This document shows positions 46,362 to 56,828 of a DNA stretch of 64,000 bases, piece after piece. Position 1 is the first letter of the stretch. Each line of letters begins with the position of its first letter. This DNA comes from Sphaerolaimus hirsutus. Taxonomy: Eukaryota > Nematoda > Chromadorea > Monhysterida > Sphaerolaimidae. Position numbers and translations under genes: made by a program. The notes under the pieces were generated by a model. The model worked only from the letters and a program-made list of their open reading frames with translations. It searched no databases and was not told the DNA's origin. The stretch covers positions 8,312,529-8,376,528 of the forward strand of contig OZ038451.1 in NCBI GenBank assembly GCA_964036195.1, read 5' to 3'.

Positions 46362-46561
46362 NNNNNNNNNNNNNNNNNNNNNNNNNNNNNNNNNNNNNNN
46401 NNNNNNNNNNNNNNNNNNNNNNNNNNNNNNNNNNNNNNNNNNNNNNNNNNNNNNNNNNNNNNNNNNNNNNNNNNNNNNNNNNNNNNNNNNNNNNNNNNNN
46501 NNNNNNNNNNNNNNNNNNNNNNNNNNNNNNNNNNNNNNNNNNNNNNNNNNNNNNNNNNNNN
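46362..46561. other. Assembly gap of 200 N
   Basis: Exactly 200 N, the usual placeholder for a gap of unknown size. Frames crossing it are artefacts. Confidence 0.98.
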
Positions 46562-47054
46562 AAAATTGAAGTGTGAATAAAATGATAAACGTTAACGGTG
46601 CTGAGCCGAAATTTGGCATGTGTACTCAGTAAATGAAGGAGTACACACATGCCACATTTGAGACAAATCGAAAAAAACTATACACCCCCCAAAAAAATTT
46701 GCATCAGCGCATGTCACCGTCTCGCAAAAATTTTGTGCATGCTAATTTGGTGATAATTCACCTAATTAACATGCAAACAACCCATACACGCAAATTATTC
46801 ATTTTTGAAAAAAAATATTTTTTGCCCGGTCCCGGTCCCCGGCCATAGCCATGTACATTTGCATCCAGTTTGAATCGCTAGTGATGTGTATGTCTTGATA
46901 TTTGTACCCTATTTGGTCATATTGTTTACGGTTTTGTGTAGGCAAAATTTTTTTATTCTTTACGATGAATTTCACATAAACTTTTGAAAAAATAACACCC
47001 TCCTCGAAATACACCGCAAAAATTTTGCACTCTGAAAAATAACCCCCCCCCCCC

Positions 47055-47294
47055 TCAGGTGCCAGGTCCGCAAATTGAGAAGTGAAGTGGCAAATGCGAA
47101 GTGAATTGCGAAGGAAATTGGCAAAAGCGAAGTGAAACGGCAAGTAAATTGGCAAAAGAGAAGTAAAAAAAAAAAAAAAAAGTGATTTCCCTTCGCTTTT
47201 GCCAATTTCCTTCTCAATTCACTCCTCACTTCTCATTTCACGTCGCATTTGCCATTTCACTTCTCACTTCTCAATTCGCGGAACTGACCCCTGG
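47055..47294. mobile_element. GAAGTGAAATGGC-word foldback
   Basis: The ends are CAGGTGCCAGGTCCGCAAAT and CGCGGAACTGACCCCTG. Arms are built from GAGAAGTGAA / TTCACTTCTC words. It lies within a CCCC...GGGGCATTTCGAGGAAA repeat. A related element is at 52420-52835. Confidence 0.65.
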
Positions 47295-47408
47295 GGGCAT
47301 TTCGAGGAAATGTTTTCATGTTTTCGTGTTTTCAGGAAATAAAACATGTTTTCCATCGAATTTTTTGAAGAAAAATTTCTGATGTAAGTGGACAAGACGA
47401 TCCCTAAC

Positions 47409-47619
47409 AGGATGAGTCTACAAAACCTAAAATTCTTTGGGCTATCACCTTGTATTAAATACACATTTCCTCTGTAGTATGCAGCCACATTATCAACCAT
47501 AGTTTGATGATTCGTTGGTCTGATATTTGTGTGCTGAGGAGCACTCTGTGAATTTGTTCCAGGTTGCCACTCCTGCCATTTTACTGCAGTAGCTGTATAT
47601 GTGTCAAAAAGCCACACCT
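47409..47619 (-). CDS. C-type lectin gene, downstream exon (domain unassigned)
   Basis: On the minus strand an acceptor TTTATTGCAG is followed by an open frame. Its two leading bases complete the codon left by the sushi-like exon at 52954-53168. The product includes WQEWQPGTNS and a VYLIQGDSPKNFRFCRL segment with coding-like composition, but I cannot assign a domain. The donor is uncertain; a GTTAGG after CATCCT sets the lower end given here. It is separated from the previous exon by 5.3 kb of repeats. Confidence 0.5.
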
Positions 47620-47855
47620 CTGCAATAAAATATCATAATAAGGTATGCACACACAATATAAGTAGTCAATGCATTCATAGTATATATAGCAGAAGCATAT
47701 TTCTGCTCATCACATCATCTGGTTGCTGACACCTCTATTTGAAATAACTCAGATTTATTTCTTACTTGGTTTAAACTGGCATCTATTTATATTCAGGGCC
47801 AATTTCTCTTATGCTCATTTTCTTGAAGCACCAATGACAATGAGAATGAGCATAA

Positions 47856-49261
47856 CAGAGTTGGAAAAACGTATTTACGTTTACCCGAAATACCCGGTTA
47901 TTCAGGTATTTATATTTACGTTTACGTTTTCCAAAAATACCATTACGTTTTGTTACGTTTTCCTGACCAAAATACCCGGGTACTTTGGAAAACGTAAAAA
48001 TTCCGATATTTAGTAGTTTCTTAGTGGCCGTGCCCTCGGACGGAACTGCATATTTCCATGAATTCTCTACAGATAATGATGCGTGAGCACTTAAAATGAT
48101 CAGAATGATGTGGCGATCGCTTTAGTGTAGCGATTAGAATGATTACAAACAATACCTCAAATATTTAATACAGTCCAATACATAGCCACTTTTGTTTACT
48201 GACTGGAGTCAATGCCACACATAAAAATGTAACTGTATATATTTATGATTAAAAATTCAACACAATTTTAGGTATACTCGGCGGACATGATACTCTGCCC
48301 TCGCACTGATTTATGTCTCGTGTTGGAATCATGTGATTTCCATAAAAAATCATCGATGTGAATATGTTAGTGAATAACATTATAAAATACAATCAATTTT
48401 GTCATTTTTTATGAAACTCGCACGCGTTAACCATTGTTGGCATGCTTCCAGCGGGAACCACGCGTGCGAGGTGTAAAGTAACCGGAGTATATGGCATATG
48501 TCATAATGTTTTATGGGACATATTCCCAAAATAGGCTAAACAAACAGTTTTTAAAGTCGCAATGCACTGAAATGGGACCCCGGAAACCTTCCCTCCGTGG
48601 ACATCTTACCTTCTGAAGGTATGATGTCCAGGCGGACATCATATCTTCAGGCGGTCATCTTACCTTCTTGGGAGACGGTCATCATCATTTCGTTCTGTTC
48701 TGGTATGATGACCGCGGAGATATGTTGTCCCCGCGGACATCATATCTTCCAAAGGTAAGATGTCCATGGAGGGAAGAATACCTGGAATCACTGAAATGGT
48801 GCTGTAGAGCGTCCGTTTAGCCATGCTGGGCTTTTGAAATTTGGTAAAAGGATCCATTTGGGCTAGGGAAACGTTTGAGTGAGTTATATATCAGATTGAT
48901 TTACAAAAAGGTGTAACTTTTGCTCAACTTTGATGTTTATATCATCGTTGTTTGTGTTAGATTATCATTTGTTATAGTTGTCTGACTTAATGTAGTTCAT
49001 TATGGTGAGCATTTAGACCTAAAACATAAAAATATTGTATGGAAATCAGCGATTGACCCATATAAAGCTGAAAATAATGGTGTTTTTCAAAGCAAAGTGA
49101 CAAATACTACACATATAAAAATTTTACGTTTACGTTTTTATTTACATATTCCTTGGTATTTTAAAAATACCTTACGTTTTAGTATTTATACTTTTGATTT
49201 GGAAAAGGTATTTACGTTTACATTTACGTTTTCCAAAAATACCAGTATTTGTACAACTCTG
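47856..49261. mobile_element. hAT-type element with CAGAGTTG ends
   Basis: It starts CAGAGTTGGAAAAACG and ends GTACAACTCTG, 1406 bp, with the exact 8-bp duplication GAGCATAA at 47848-47855 and 49262-49269. Both ends carry TTTACGTTTACGTTTTCC words. No transposase ORF. It encloses a foldback at 48588-48776 with mirrored GGACATCTTACCTT words. Confidence 0.93.
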
Positions 49262-50079
49262 GAGCATAATGCACCTATTTATGGCACCACTATCTAAATT
49301 TATTCTACTAGTGATATATTTACAGATACTACAATTTATGCGCAAATATGATAAATACAAGCATGAAAAAAGCAGTGGAAAGGTAGGAAGGAACTCTGCA
49401 TCAGCATGTTGTAAATAATCGGGTGGGCGCGCCAGCGCCATCCCTCGCTGCCGAGGGAGGGCGCAAGCGACCCACCCATAATATGGTCAGACACACCAAA
49501 ATGCGGAAATCGCAAATTTAAAATCGCAATAACTTCGGAACGCAATGCGCTAGTTCAGAACCGACTGCACCATTAAAAAGCCCGTGTCGGAAAGTACCAC
49601 CATGCCAATTTTCAGATCCAACGGTTGAGTTCGAAGGAAGTTATTACGGATTTTATTTTTCAAGTAGTGTTCTTGTTGTTGTTGTTGTTCTTCTTGTTCT
49701 CCCGACAATCTTCAAACTGCAATAACTTCCTTGAAACACGACCGATTTTCATGGTTGATGGCTCATATGAAAGAGCATATGATGCCATTTCTTATTTTCG
49801 GTAAGTTTCTTCACAGGCTCCGCCCACTTTGGGATGGTATTTGTTTGAAATTTTCAAACCTCAATTAATTTAAAATTTGAATACAAATGCAGCAATAAAA
49901 AAAATTTGTTGATGTGCGCCATGACTAGAGCTTTCAAATGAGCCAATTTTTGGCGATTTTGGTTGAGATTTACAAAAGTTATTCAAGTTTGCTTGTTTTG
50001 TGTAAAATGCGCAAACATGCCTGAACTACTGCTTGATGTGATACTGAGCATGTGACCTTGCATGCAGATTACTATCAGG

Positions 50080-51540
50080 TCATAAATGTCTAGTGGTTAA
50101 TGTCAAGTCAAATGTCAAGTTATAAATGTCAAGTCAAATGTCAAGTGATAAAATATTAAGTGATAAAATATCATATCAAATATCAAGTGATAAATGTCAA
50201 GTGGTAGATTTCAAGTGAAATGTCACGTGAAAAATGTCAAGTGATAGATGTCAAGTGATAAATGTCAAGTGTTAAATTTCAAGTGAAATGTCAAGTTTAA
50301 TGTCAAGTGATGAATGTCAAGACAAATGTCAATTGATAAATGTCAATTGATAAATGTCAAGTGATAAATATCAAGTGATAAATGTCAAGTGATAGATGTC
50401 AAGTTATAAAATATCAAGTGATAAAATATCAAGTCAAATATCAAGTGATAACTTTCAAGTCAAATGTCAACTGATAAATTTCAACTGAAATGTCAAGTTT
50501 AATGTCAAGTGATAAATGTCATGTCAAATGTCAAGTGAAAAATTTCAAGTGAAATGTCAAGTAATAAATTTCAAGTGAAATGTCAAGTCAAATGTCAAGT
50601 TGAATGTTAAACTTAATGTCAAGTGATAAATGTCATGTCAAATGTCAAGTGATAAATTTCAAGTGAAATGTCAAGTTTAATGTCAAGTGATAAATGTCAT
50701 GTCAAATGTCAAGTCAAATGTCAAGTTTAGTGTCAAGTGATAAATGTCATGTCAAATGTCAAGTTTAATGTCAAGTGATAAATTTCAAGTGAAATGTCAA
50801 GTTGAATGTCAAGTGATAAATGTCATGTCAAATGTCCAGTCAAATGTCAAGTTTAGTGTCAACTGATAAATGTCATGTCTAATGTCAAGTGACAAGTTTC
50901 AAGTTAAGTCAAATAACAAGTCAAATGTCAAGTCAAATTTCAAGTGGTAAATGTCAAGTCAAATGTCAAGTTAAATGTCAAGTGATCAAATATCATGTCA
51001 AGTTATAAATGTCAAGTCAAATGTCAAGTTGTAAATGTCAAGTCTAAAGTCAAGTCAAGTCAAATGTCAAGTGATAAATGTCAAGGTGAATATAAAGTGA
51101 TAACTTTCAATTGAAATGTCAAATCAAATGCCAAGTGATAAATTTCAAGTGAAATGTCAAGTAATAAATTTCAAGTGAAATGTCAAGTCAAATGTCAATT
51201 TAAATGTCAAGCTTAATGTCAAGTGATAAATGTCATGTCAGCTGTCAAGTTTAACGTCAAGTGACAAATTTCAAGTGAAATGTCAACTTTAATGTCAAGT
51301 GATAAATGTCATGTCAAATGTCAAGTCAAATGTCAAGTTTAATGTCAACTGATAAATGTCATGTCAAATGTCAAGTGACAAATTTCAAGTTAAGTCAAAT
51401 AACAAGTCATATGTCAAGTCAAATTTCAAATGGTAAATGTCAAGTCAAATGTCAAGTTAAATGTCAAGTGATCAAATATCAAGTCAAATGCCAAGTTATA
51501 AATGTCAAGTCTAAAGTCAAGTCAAATGGCAAGTAAAAAG
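50080..51540. repeat. Minisatellite of ATGTCAAGTGATAA-type units
   Basis: About 1.46 kb of short variable units (TGTCAAGTGATAAA, TGTCATGTCAAA, TTTCAAGTGAAA). Some longer blocks repeat at higher order; for example, the stretch near 50560-50760 resembles 51150-51330. No spacers of CRISPR type and no gene. Confidence 0.95.
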
Positions 51541-51989
51541 AGAAGTGAGAAGTGAATTGCTAAGAAAATTGGCAGAAGTCAAATGAGAAGTGAAATGGCA
51601 AGTAAAAAATTGAATTGAAAAACTTTGATAAATGGATACTGAACTGTGATCCATATTTCTAGTTAATCATTTTTTGTGAACAATCACATCATGCTATTGT
51701 CACAAATATGAGTTGTACATAGAAGCATGAACCAATTTTGTTTAAGAGACTTTTCTCAATGAGTTTTGGATATGTCATTTAACACATAGCATATGCAAAT
51801 ATCATTGGCACACGTTGGCACCATGCCAGCCGATATTTGTAGGATGAAATTCACCCGGTCACATATAAACTTGGCCCACATCCAAGTTATGGGTTGCATA
51901 TTTTTGATCAAAATATAGTGCTGTTTGATGTGATACTGCCACTATATGGGTCTTCAAGGGTTATGATTTCAAATTGTGCAATTTTACGG

Positions 51990-52146
51990 AGTGGTGCCAT
52001 CTACTCCAAAACGATGCCATTTTCATGGAGTGGCGCCAACTACTCCAAAATGGCATCATTTACATGGAGTGGTGCCATCTACTCCAAAACAGCAGTACCA
52101 TCTACTCCAAAATGGTGCCATTTTTGTGGAGTGGCGCCATCTACTC
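51990..52146. repeat. Tandem repeat of GGAGTGGCGCCATCTACTCC units
   Basis: Four to five copies of a palindromic unit, GGAGTGG(C/T)GCCA(T/A)CTACTCC, spaced by AAAATGG(C/T)(A/G)CCATTT. Each unit can fold on itself. Confidence 0.85.
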
Positions 52147-52243
52147 GCCAGCAGCATATATATTGTTCAGCAAGACACCTACTGGGTGTCATTTGGGGAA
52201 GCCTGGGCCACTGGCCACACAAAAGAAGTATATCAGTAAAAAA

Positions 52244-52345
52244 AATGGCTAAAGCCAAACAAAAAGTGGACGCTGCCTCGACAGCAAATAGACATGAATA
52301 TTTGCTGTCGAGGCAGCGTCCACTTTTTGTTTGGCTTTAGCCATT
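52244..52345. repeat. Perfect 47-bp hairpin
   Basis: The arms 52244-52290 and 52299-52345 are exact reverse complements with an 8-base loop (GACATGAA). Flanking AGTAAAA/TTTTACT words extend the pairing imperfectly. It resembles a recent template-switch duplication or a small-RNA hairpin precursor. No ORF. Confidence 0.95.
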
Positions 52346-52419
52346 CTTTTACTGATAGCTTTTTGGTCAGCCAAACTGCCCCCTTGTACTTAAAAAGCTG
52401 TTTCATTACAGCAGGTGCC

Positions 52420-52835
52420 AGTTCCGCAAATGGAGAAGTGAAATGTGAAGTGAGAAGTGAAATGAGAAGTGAAATGGAAGTGAAATGGGAAGTAACAGGT
52501 TAAATGAGAAGTGAAAAGCGAAGTGGGATTTAGATGTGAAGTTTTTTCAACAGGGGTAAACTTTCAATAAAGTTCCGACGCAAGCGAAAAATCGGCACGT
52601 TTCCCACTAAATCACCATAACCGTTATCAGAAACAATGCTGTTTAAATCCGAATTCATCCTTTATGTTTTTTGCATTTTTTATTATTATTTTTTCACTTC
52701 GTTTTTCACTTCTCATTTCACTTCTCATTTCATATCGCTTTTCACTTCTTATTACACTTCGCTTTTCACTTCTCATTTCACTTCGCCTTTCACTTCTTAT
52801 TACACTTCGCATTTCACTTCTCCACTTGCGGAAAT
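52420..52835. mobile_element. GAAGTGAAA-word foldback, second copy
   Basis: The left end is CAGGTGCCAGTTCCGCAAAT followed by GAGAAGTGAAATG words. The right end is CACTTCTCCACTTGCGGAAA after TTTCACTTCGC words. The middle is AT-rich. Same family as 47055-47294. Confidence 0.65.
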
Positions 52836-52953
52836 GGCCCGAGGCCAGCAGACGTGCCAAAATTGAGCAGAAACAAGGGGCTGAGCACAACCTCAAAGAG
52901 AAATAACACTCAATCAGGGGTATGGCCATTTAAACATTGTATTTGTCATTTAC

Positions 52954-53168
52954 TTGTTAAAGTCCTGCAAATGTAAGTTGATGGATCCCAGAAGAGCCAC
53001 TGCCCATTCCTGTCACATGCAGTTTCCACTTGTTTCCTCTCATTATGTGGGAAGTAGGTCTGATTCAAACATGTTATTGTTGCTGTGGTAGTGCTGTCAT
53101 ATTTGGCAAAACTGGCATCCATTTTGCTGCTATATGCTACCATTGAATTTTCTCCAAAGCCAAGTGGA
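52954..53168 (-). CDS. C-type lectin gene, sushi-like exon
   Basis: Minus-strand acceptor AAGATTGCAG, donor GTAAAT. One leading base completes the previous codon, then 71 codons and one base. The product ends TATITCLNQTYFPHN, then TACDRNGQWLFWDPSTYIC, the second to fourth cysteine pattern of a CCP/sushi domain with the usual G-x-W. The first sushi cysteine is not seen, so a small exon may be missing or the domain is incomplete. Confidence 0.7.
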
Positions 53169-53785
53169 CTGCAATCTTTAGTGTTAGAGGTTCAAGTTGG
53201 AGAGTAAAATTGATGAGCAGCTCCAACTTGAGTAAAAAATCAAAATGTGCTTAAATTTTTCTCTATTTCAGAGCTGTGATATGCTGTATTTCACAGCTGC
53301 AGAATCCATTTTATGTACATATACCTAGATTTTTAGGTTGCCCTATTATTACAGGTAAAACAAGATGAAGATCTGAACTCACAATTGTCGTACAGTGTGT
53401 GTTTCTTAATGCAAAATATTACACCTGCCATGTATTGCACATTGACCAGTGATGAACTGCAAACAGAAGGTATTAAATTAGCATTCTATGTAGCATACCT
53501 TGATCCTAACTATATATGGCATTTATTGCTTTTGTTGTCTTCAATGGAATTTTTCATTATTGCCCTATTTGCATTGTGATAAATTGGTACAACAGACTGT
53601 TTGTAAACATTTTTGTTACCTCTAAATGTTTGAAATTCCAATTTTGTATTTTCAACTACTTACTTGTTCCATCTGTATTCATGTAAGTATTTTTCTAATT
53701 ATTCATGTGACACTGCAACTTACTAAACAGTGATCAGAATATCAACTGCCAACCCATAATATGTGTAACCAAAAATTCCTCTAAC

Positions 53786-53987
53786 CTATAGCCAAAATGC
53801 AGTGTGCAATTGAACAACGCATCACTCCTTTGAGCCCGAGTGTATGCGATGCACTGAACCTTGTGGCATTCCCTTTCACATACTATTTCATCTGACTGAT
53901 GAATTGACAAAACAATATCATGATCACTATTTATACTGCTGCCATGTCTGTTGTTGTGACAGGTGAAACGAGATACTGGCCATGAAG
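53786..53987 (-). CDS. C-type lectin gene, PAN-like cysteine-rich exon
   Basis: Minus-strand acceptor TTGTTTTCAG, donor GTTAGA. The phases fit both neighbours (1 in, 2 out). The product has VCERECHKVQCIAYTRAQ, then a FNCTLHFG end, like the C-x3-C...C-x-A-Y...C-x-L pattern of PAN/apple domains, which bind proteins or sugars outside the cell. One N-glycosylation site (NCT). Confidence 0.65.
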
Positions 53988-54112
53988 CTGAAAACAATAG
54001 TAAACCGATTTAGGTAAAAATATATACCTAGACCTGTTGATTCAATATTATTATATTTAAATTTTAGCATTTCTGCCTATGGTGACCATGTGCTATTGCA
54101 GAAAATACTCAC

Positions 54113-54257
54113 ATGGTTTTACCTGCCACAGTGCAGGTATGAATTCATGAATGTCAGCAGTCATTAGTTGGCCTGAATCCAAATCAAGTGCTGCACTAGA
54201 GTGGATCTCGTGAGGCAAGGTGGACCCTTCACCAGTCCATAAAACAAGACTGCTTAC
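54113..54257 (-). CDS. C-type lectin gene, third lectin exon
   Basis: Minus-strand acceptor AATATTTTCCAG, donor GTGAGT (the nearer GTAAAA would break the phase with the next exon). The product SSLVLWTGEGSTLPHE fits the W-x-x-G segment of the C-type lectin fold, followed by a LWQVKP end. The canonical Ca-binding EPN or QPD triplet is not obvious, so sugar binding is uncertain. Confidence 0.75.
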
Positions 54258-54281
54258 CTGGAAAATATTATTTGCCAGTTA

Positions 54282-54709
54282 CCGTATTTGTTTGAATCCT
54301 CCGCCCTAGGGATTCAATTCTTTCATCAGACTTTTTGAGGGGGGGATTATTATTTAGTCAAAGTTTCCAAGCATGTTTCTATGTATTTATATTTATGTAG
54401 GTATTTATGTTGCGTCTCCGATCGTACGCACATTCCATTGTGTTGCTACACACCGGATGTATTTACTTCATTTCCATTCGATGAATCAAACCAGATGGAG
54501 CTATTTATGTTGCTTTCTCTGGCTTCATCACTCTGTTTTTCAAAGATGTGCAGTATGTCTTAGTCTATATGTGGGGGGGGATTATTCAGGGGGGAATAAT
54601 TGATCCTCACACATCTAACAGGGGGGATTATTCAAGGGGGGGGATTATTTTTCCTCACGCGTCTAACCGGGGCAGATTATTCGAGGGGGAATTATTCAAG
54701 CAAATACGG
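54282..54709. mobile_element. CCGTATTTGTTTGAATCC element
   Basis: TA-flanked ends, CCGTATTTGTTTGAATCC and TTATTCAAGCAAATACGG. The right half repeats GGGGGGATTATTC words. It lies in the intron between lectin exons two and three. Confidence 0.8.
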
Positions 54710-54765
54710 TAGTTTCAGTTCATGGATAATCACTTATTTTCATGTGTACTGTTCCTGCCACTAAC

Positions 54766-54870
54766 ATTTGCAGATATGTTCATAGCATTTTGCCCCAACC
54801 AAGTCCAATCTGATTCACTTTTCATTGTCAGGGCAACTCTCAACCGGATGCCATACTTATTTGGCAGCAT
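54766..54870 (-). CDS. C-type lectin gene, second lectin exon
   Basis: Minus-strand acceptor CAAATCACCCAG, donor GTTAGT; exactly 35 codons in phase 0. The product includes SDWTWLGQNAM, the W-x-W-x-G core strand of C-type lectin domains. One N-linked site (NIS). Confidence 0.75.
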
Positions 54871-54938
54871 CTGGGTGATTTGAGGAAACATCGTTATGCA
54901 TGTCAATGTGATGAACATAATGAAGGCTTTTTTTATAC

Positions 54939-55247
54939 CTGCTTCATTTTATGAGCTACCATCAACCTGAGGTGTGGGTCAGGAATGGCAGCCAGTGCAT
55001 AGTGCTGCATGCAGCCATCCAGTGAATCTGCCTCACCATAAATAGCTTGTGTCCAATTGACAAGTCCAGTTCCATCAGTGTGTGTCAGGTAACAGTTGCT
55101 TCCATGGTATAAAATAACTGTATTGCTGTTATTGTAGCATGGGCATTTTTGTATTTTTAATGATTGCACATGTGTGATGTGAGCAATGGTCATGATGAGT
55201 GCAAACATCCACATTTTTAGTTTAGATGCTGCATTAATTGTTACCAA
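54939..55247 (-). CDS. C-type lectin gene, first coding exon with signal peptide
   Basis: Minus strand, donor GTATAA, 103 codons from the first ATG. A second ATG 11 codons in (MWMFALIMTIAHITHVQS) gives a more usual signal peptide and may be the true start. The mature part, CPCYNNSNTVILYHGSNCYL, then TGLVNWTQA and CMQHYALAAIPDP, is a typical beginning of a C-type lectin domain (S/N-C-Y-x...W-x-x-A...C...LAxIxD). With the following exons it predicts a secreted or cell-surface protein of lectin, PAN and sushi modules, possibly an immune or adhesion receptor. No membrane span was seen in the window. Confidence 0.8.
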
Positions 55248-55956
55248 GGGTTATTAAATGTTTTAATGTTTGCTTTTATGCTTTAATGCCAAGTTCTTTA
55301 ATTGTTTTCATTATCTGTCTAATTGGATATTCCTGAAGCTTTTTGTTTATTGACTTTGCTTATTTGGGACTGGTGCCTTTGACAGTAAGGGCCTACAAAA
55401 AAAATACTTTTATGAGTTGTTTTGACTGGTCACAATTTCCAACAAGTATTGTGGAGTTGCTTAGCAACATTTTTAGGTGTCAGTTGTGTGCAGGGTTGGT
55501 ATAATCTCAGAAAAATAAAGAGATAAATTTAAGAATAAAGCAACAAAAAAAATGAAATTTGAAAATGAAGTATAAATATTCATATTCTTGTATTTTTGTA
55601 AAACAGCACATAAAACTAAGCTTAGTAGTGAAAAAAGTGTCTCTTACATTTCTACTTGTCAACTGGTCAGAAAATATAGTTGGATATGGGGTTTTGAGTG
55701 ATTATCCTTTACAAACATGCTGACTTGACTTGAGACTCGCACTCTTAGTGGTGTTGAAACAAATTTTAAAAAATTTGTTTCCATATTATTCAATACCATA
55801 TGATTTGGTTCAATTTCCATGTTTGCCTCATTTGAAAGCAAAGCAAAAGGAACTGCTCTTCTATTTTTTTCAAGAACTGTGGTGTGGTATCATTACCATT
55901 TCCAAGGATCAAGAATGAGCTTCATTCTACAATTGTGGTCCTGGTCGTTCATAATA

Positions 55957-56523
55957 CAGGGGTGGGCATTTTCAGTTACCGCTGGAAAAACGCGATAGCT
56001 TGAGCTACGGTTGAGCTATCACAGTGAAATTTTAACACAATAGAGTACACTCCATAGGACACCTATTCTGAAGTTTGCAGCCCAAACGGGCACATTTTGG
56101 GTGAGTTGTGGAACACACAGTTTTTAGTGTAATTTTGTGACTCGGCGTCACGATAGGATAAATCAAGGGTGGCATTTGAGGGGGGGGGGTCACTGGCTTT
56201 GGCGTCGTCCCAATCTGTCGTACATTGGCCGATTTTGATGCCCTTTGAGTAAATATGTTGGGGTTTGGGGTCGGGGCTACGACCAAATTCTTTTTTTTTC
56301 TCGAACAGTACCCCAGTCCCGAGATAAAGGGGGTTAAGACACAAAATTACACAAAAAAACTGTGTGTTCCATAACCCACACAAAATGTGGCCGTTTTGGT
56401 TGCAAACTTCAGAATAGGTGTCCTATGGAGTCTACTCGATTGTGTTAAAATTTCACTGTGATAGCTCAACCATAGCTCAAGCTATCGCGTTTTTCCAGCG
56501 GTAACTGAAAATGCCCACCCCTG
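55957..56523. mobile_element. 567-bp foldback, CAGGGGTGGGCAT ends, copy 1
   Basis: The terminal inverted repeats are about 190 bp (CAGGGGTGGGCATTTTCAG ... CTGAAAATGCCCACCCCTG), flanked by TA on both sides. It includes mirrored CGCGATAGCTTGAGCTA words. No ORF with support. Confidence 0.88.
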
Positions 56524-56569
56524 TACAAAGTTGTTCCTTAAATGACATTCACATGGATTCGATGTTATA

Positions 56570-56828
56570 CTCGGCGGACCGTAAAGTATGCGCCCGAAAT
56601 TATTTATGTCTTGGTCGATAACGCGCGAGCTGGATACTTATGTAGCACTTTCACAAAAAGAAAAATATTTTTTTTAAAGAAAAAGGCGGAGTCACATAGA
56701 AACGAGGAAGGTTTTTTCCCATAATGTTTTCTCTTTTTTACTGGAATTATTTTTATTTTATTAATGATGACGTCATGATGGAGTGTTTCCTTCAGAAAAA
56801 TGCATAGCATGCGGTCCGCCGAGTATAT
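56570..56828. mobile_element. TACTCGGCGGACCG element (family C), uninterrupted copy
   Basis: The ends are TATACTCGGCGGACCG and CGGTCCGCCGAGTATA. The interior matches the two halves around the MITE at 37286-37967, so it shows the empty target site. Confidence 0.85.

Larger units (their letters stand above)
38220..47408. other. Repeat mosaic without a recognised host exon
   Basis: These 9.2 kb hold several nested foldback elements listed separately, a 200-base assembly gap, CATTTTACATGAC foldbacks (about 39990-40135), and AT-rich stretches (about 41580-43890) in which I see nothing codable. One unexplained plus-strand ORF lies at 44816-45268. Confidence 0.6.
47620..52953. other. Repeat-filled intron of the lectin-like gene
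   Basis: Between two minus-strand exons lie a hAT-type element (47856-49261), a GACATC foldback inside it, a GTCAAG minisatellite (50080-51540), a TACTCCAAAATGG tandem repeat, a perfect 47-bp hairpin and a GAAGTGAAA-word foldback. No other exon is recognised. Confidence 0.6.

Noticed and set aside
46179..46650. Frames crossing the N run.
   Set aside because: Created by the gap and not real.
50080..51540. Array of short repeats considered as CRISPR-like.
   Set aside because: Units are contiguous and variable with no unique spacers, and this is an animal genome.
52636..52976. Phe/Ser/His-rich plus-strand ORFs and Arg/Ser/Glu-rich minus-strand ORFs.
   Set aside because: Products of the TTTCACTTC word repeat, open in all frames.
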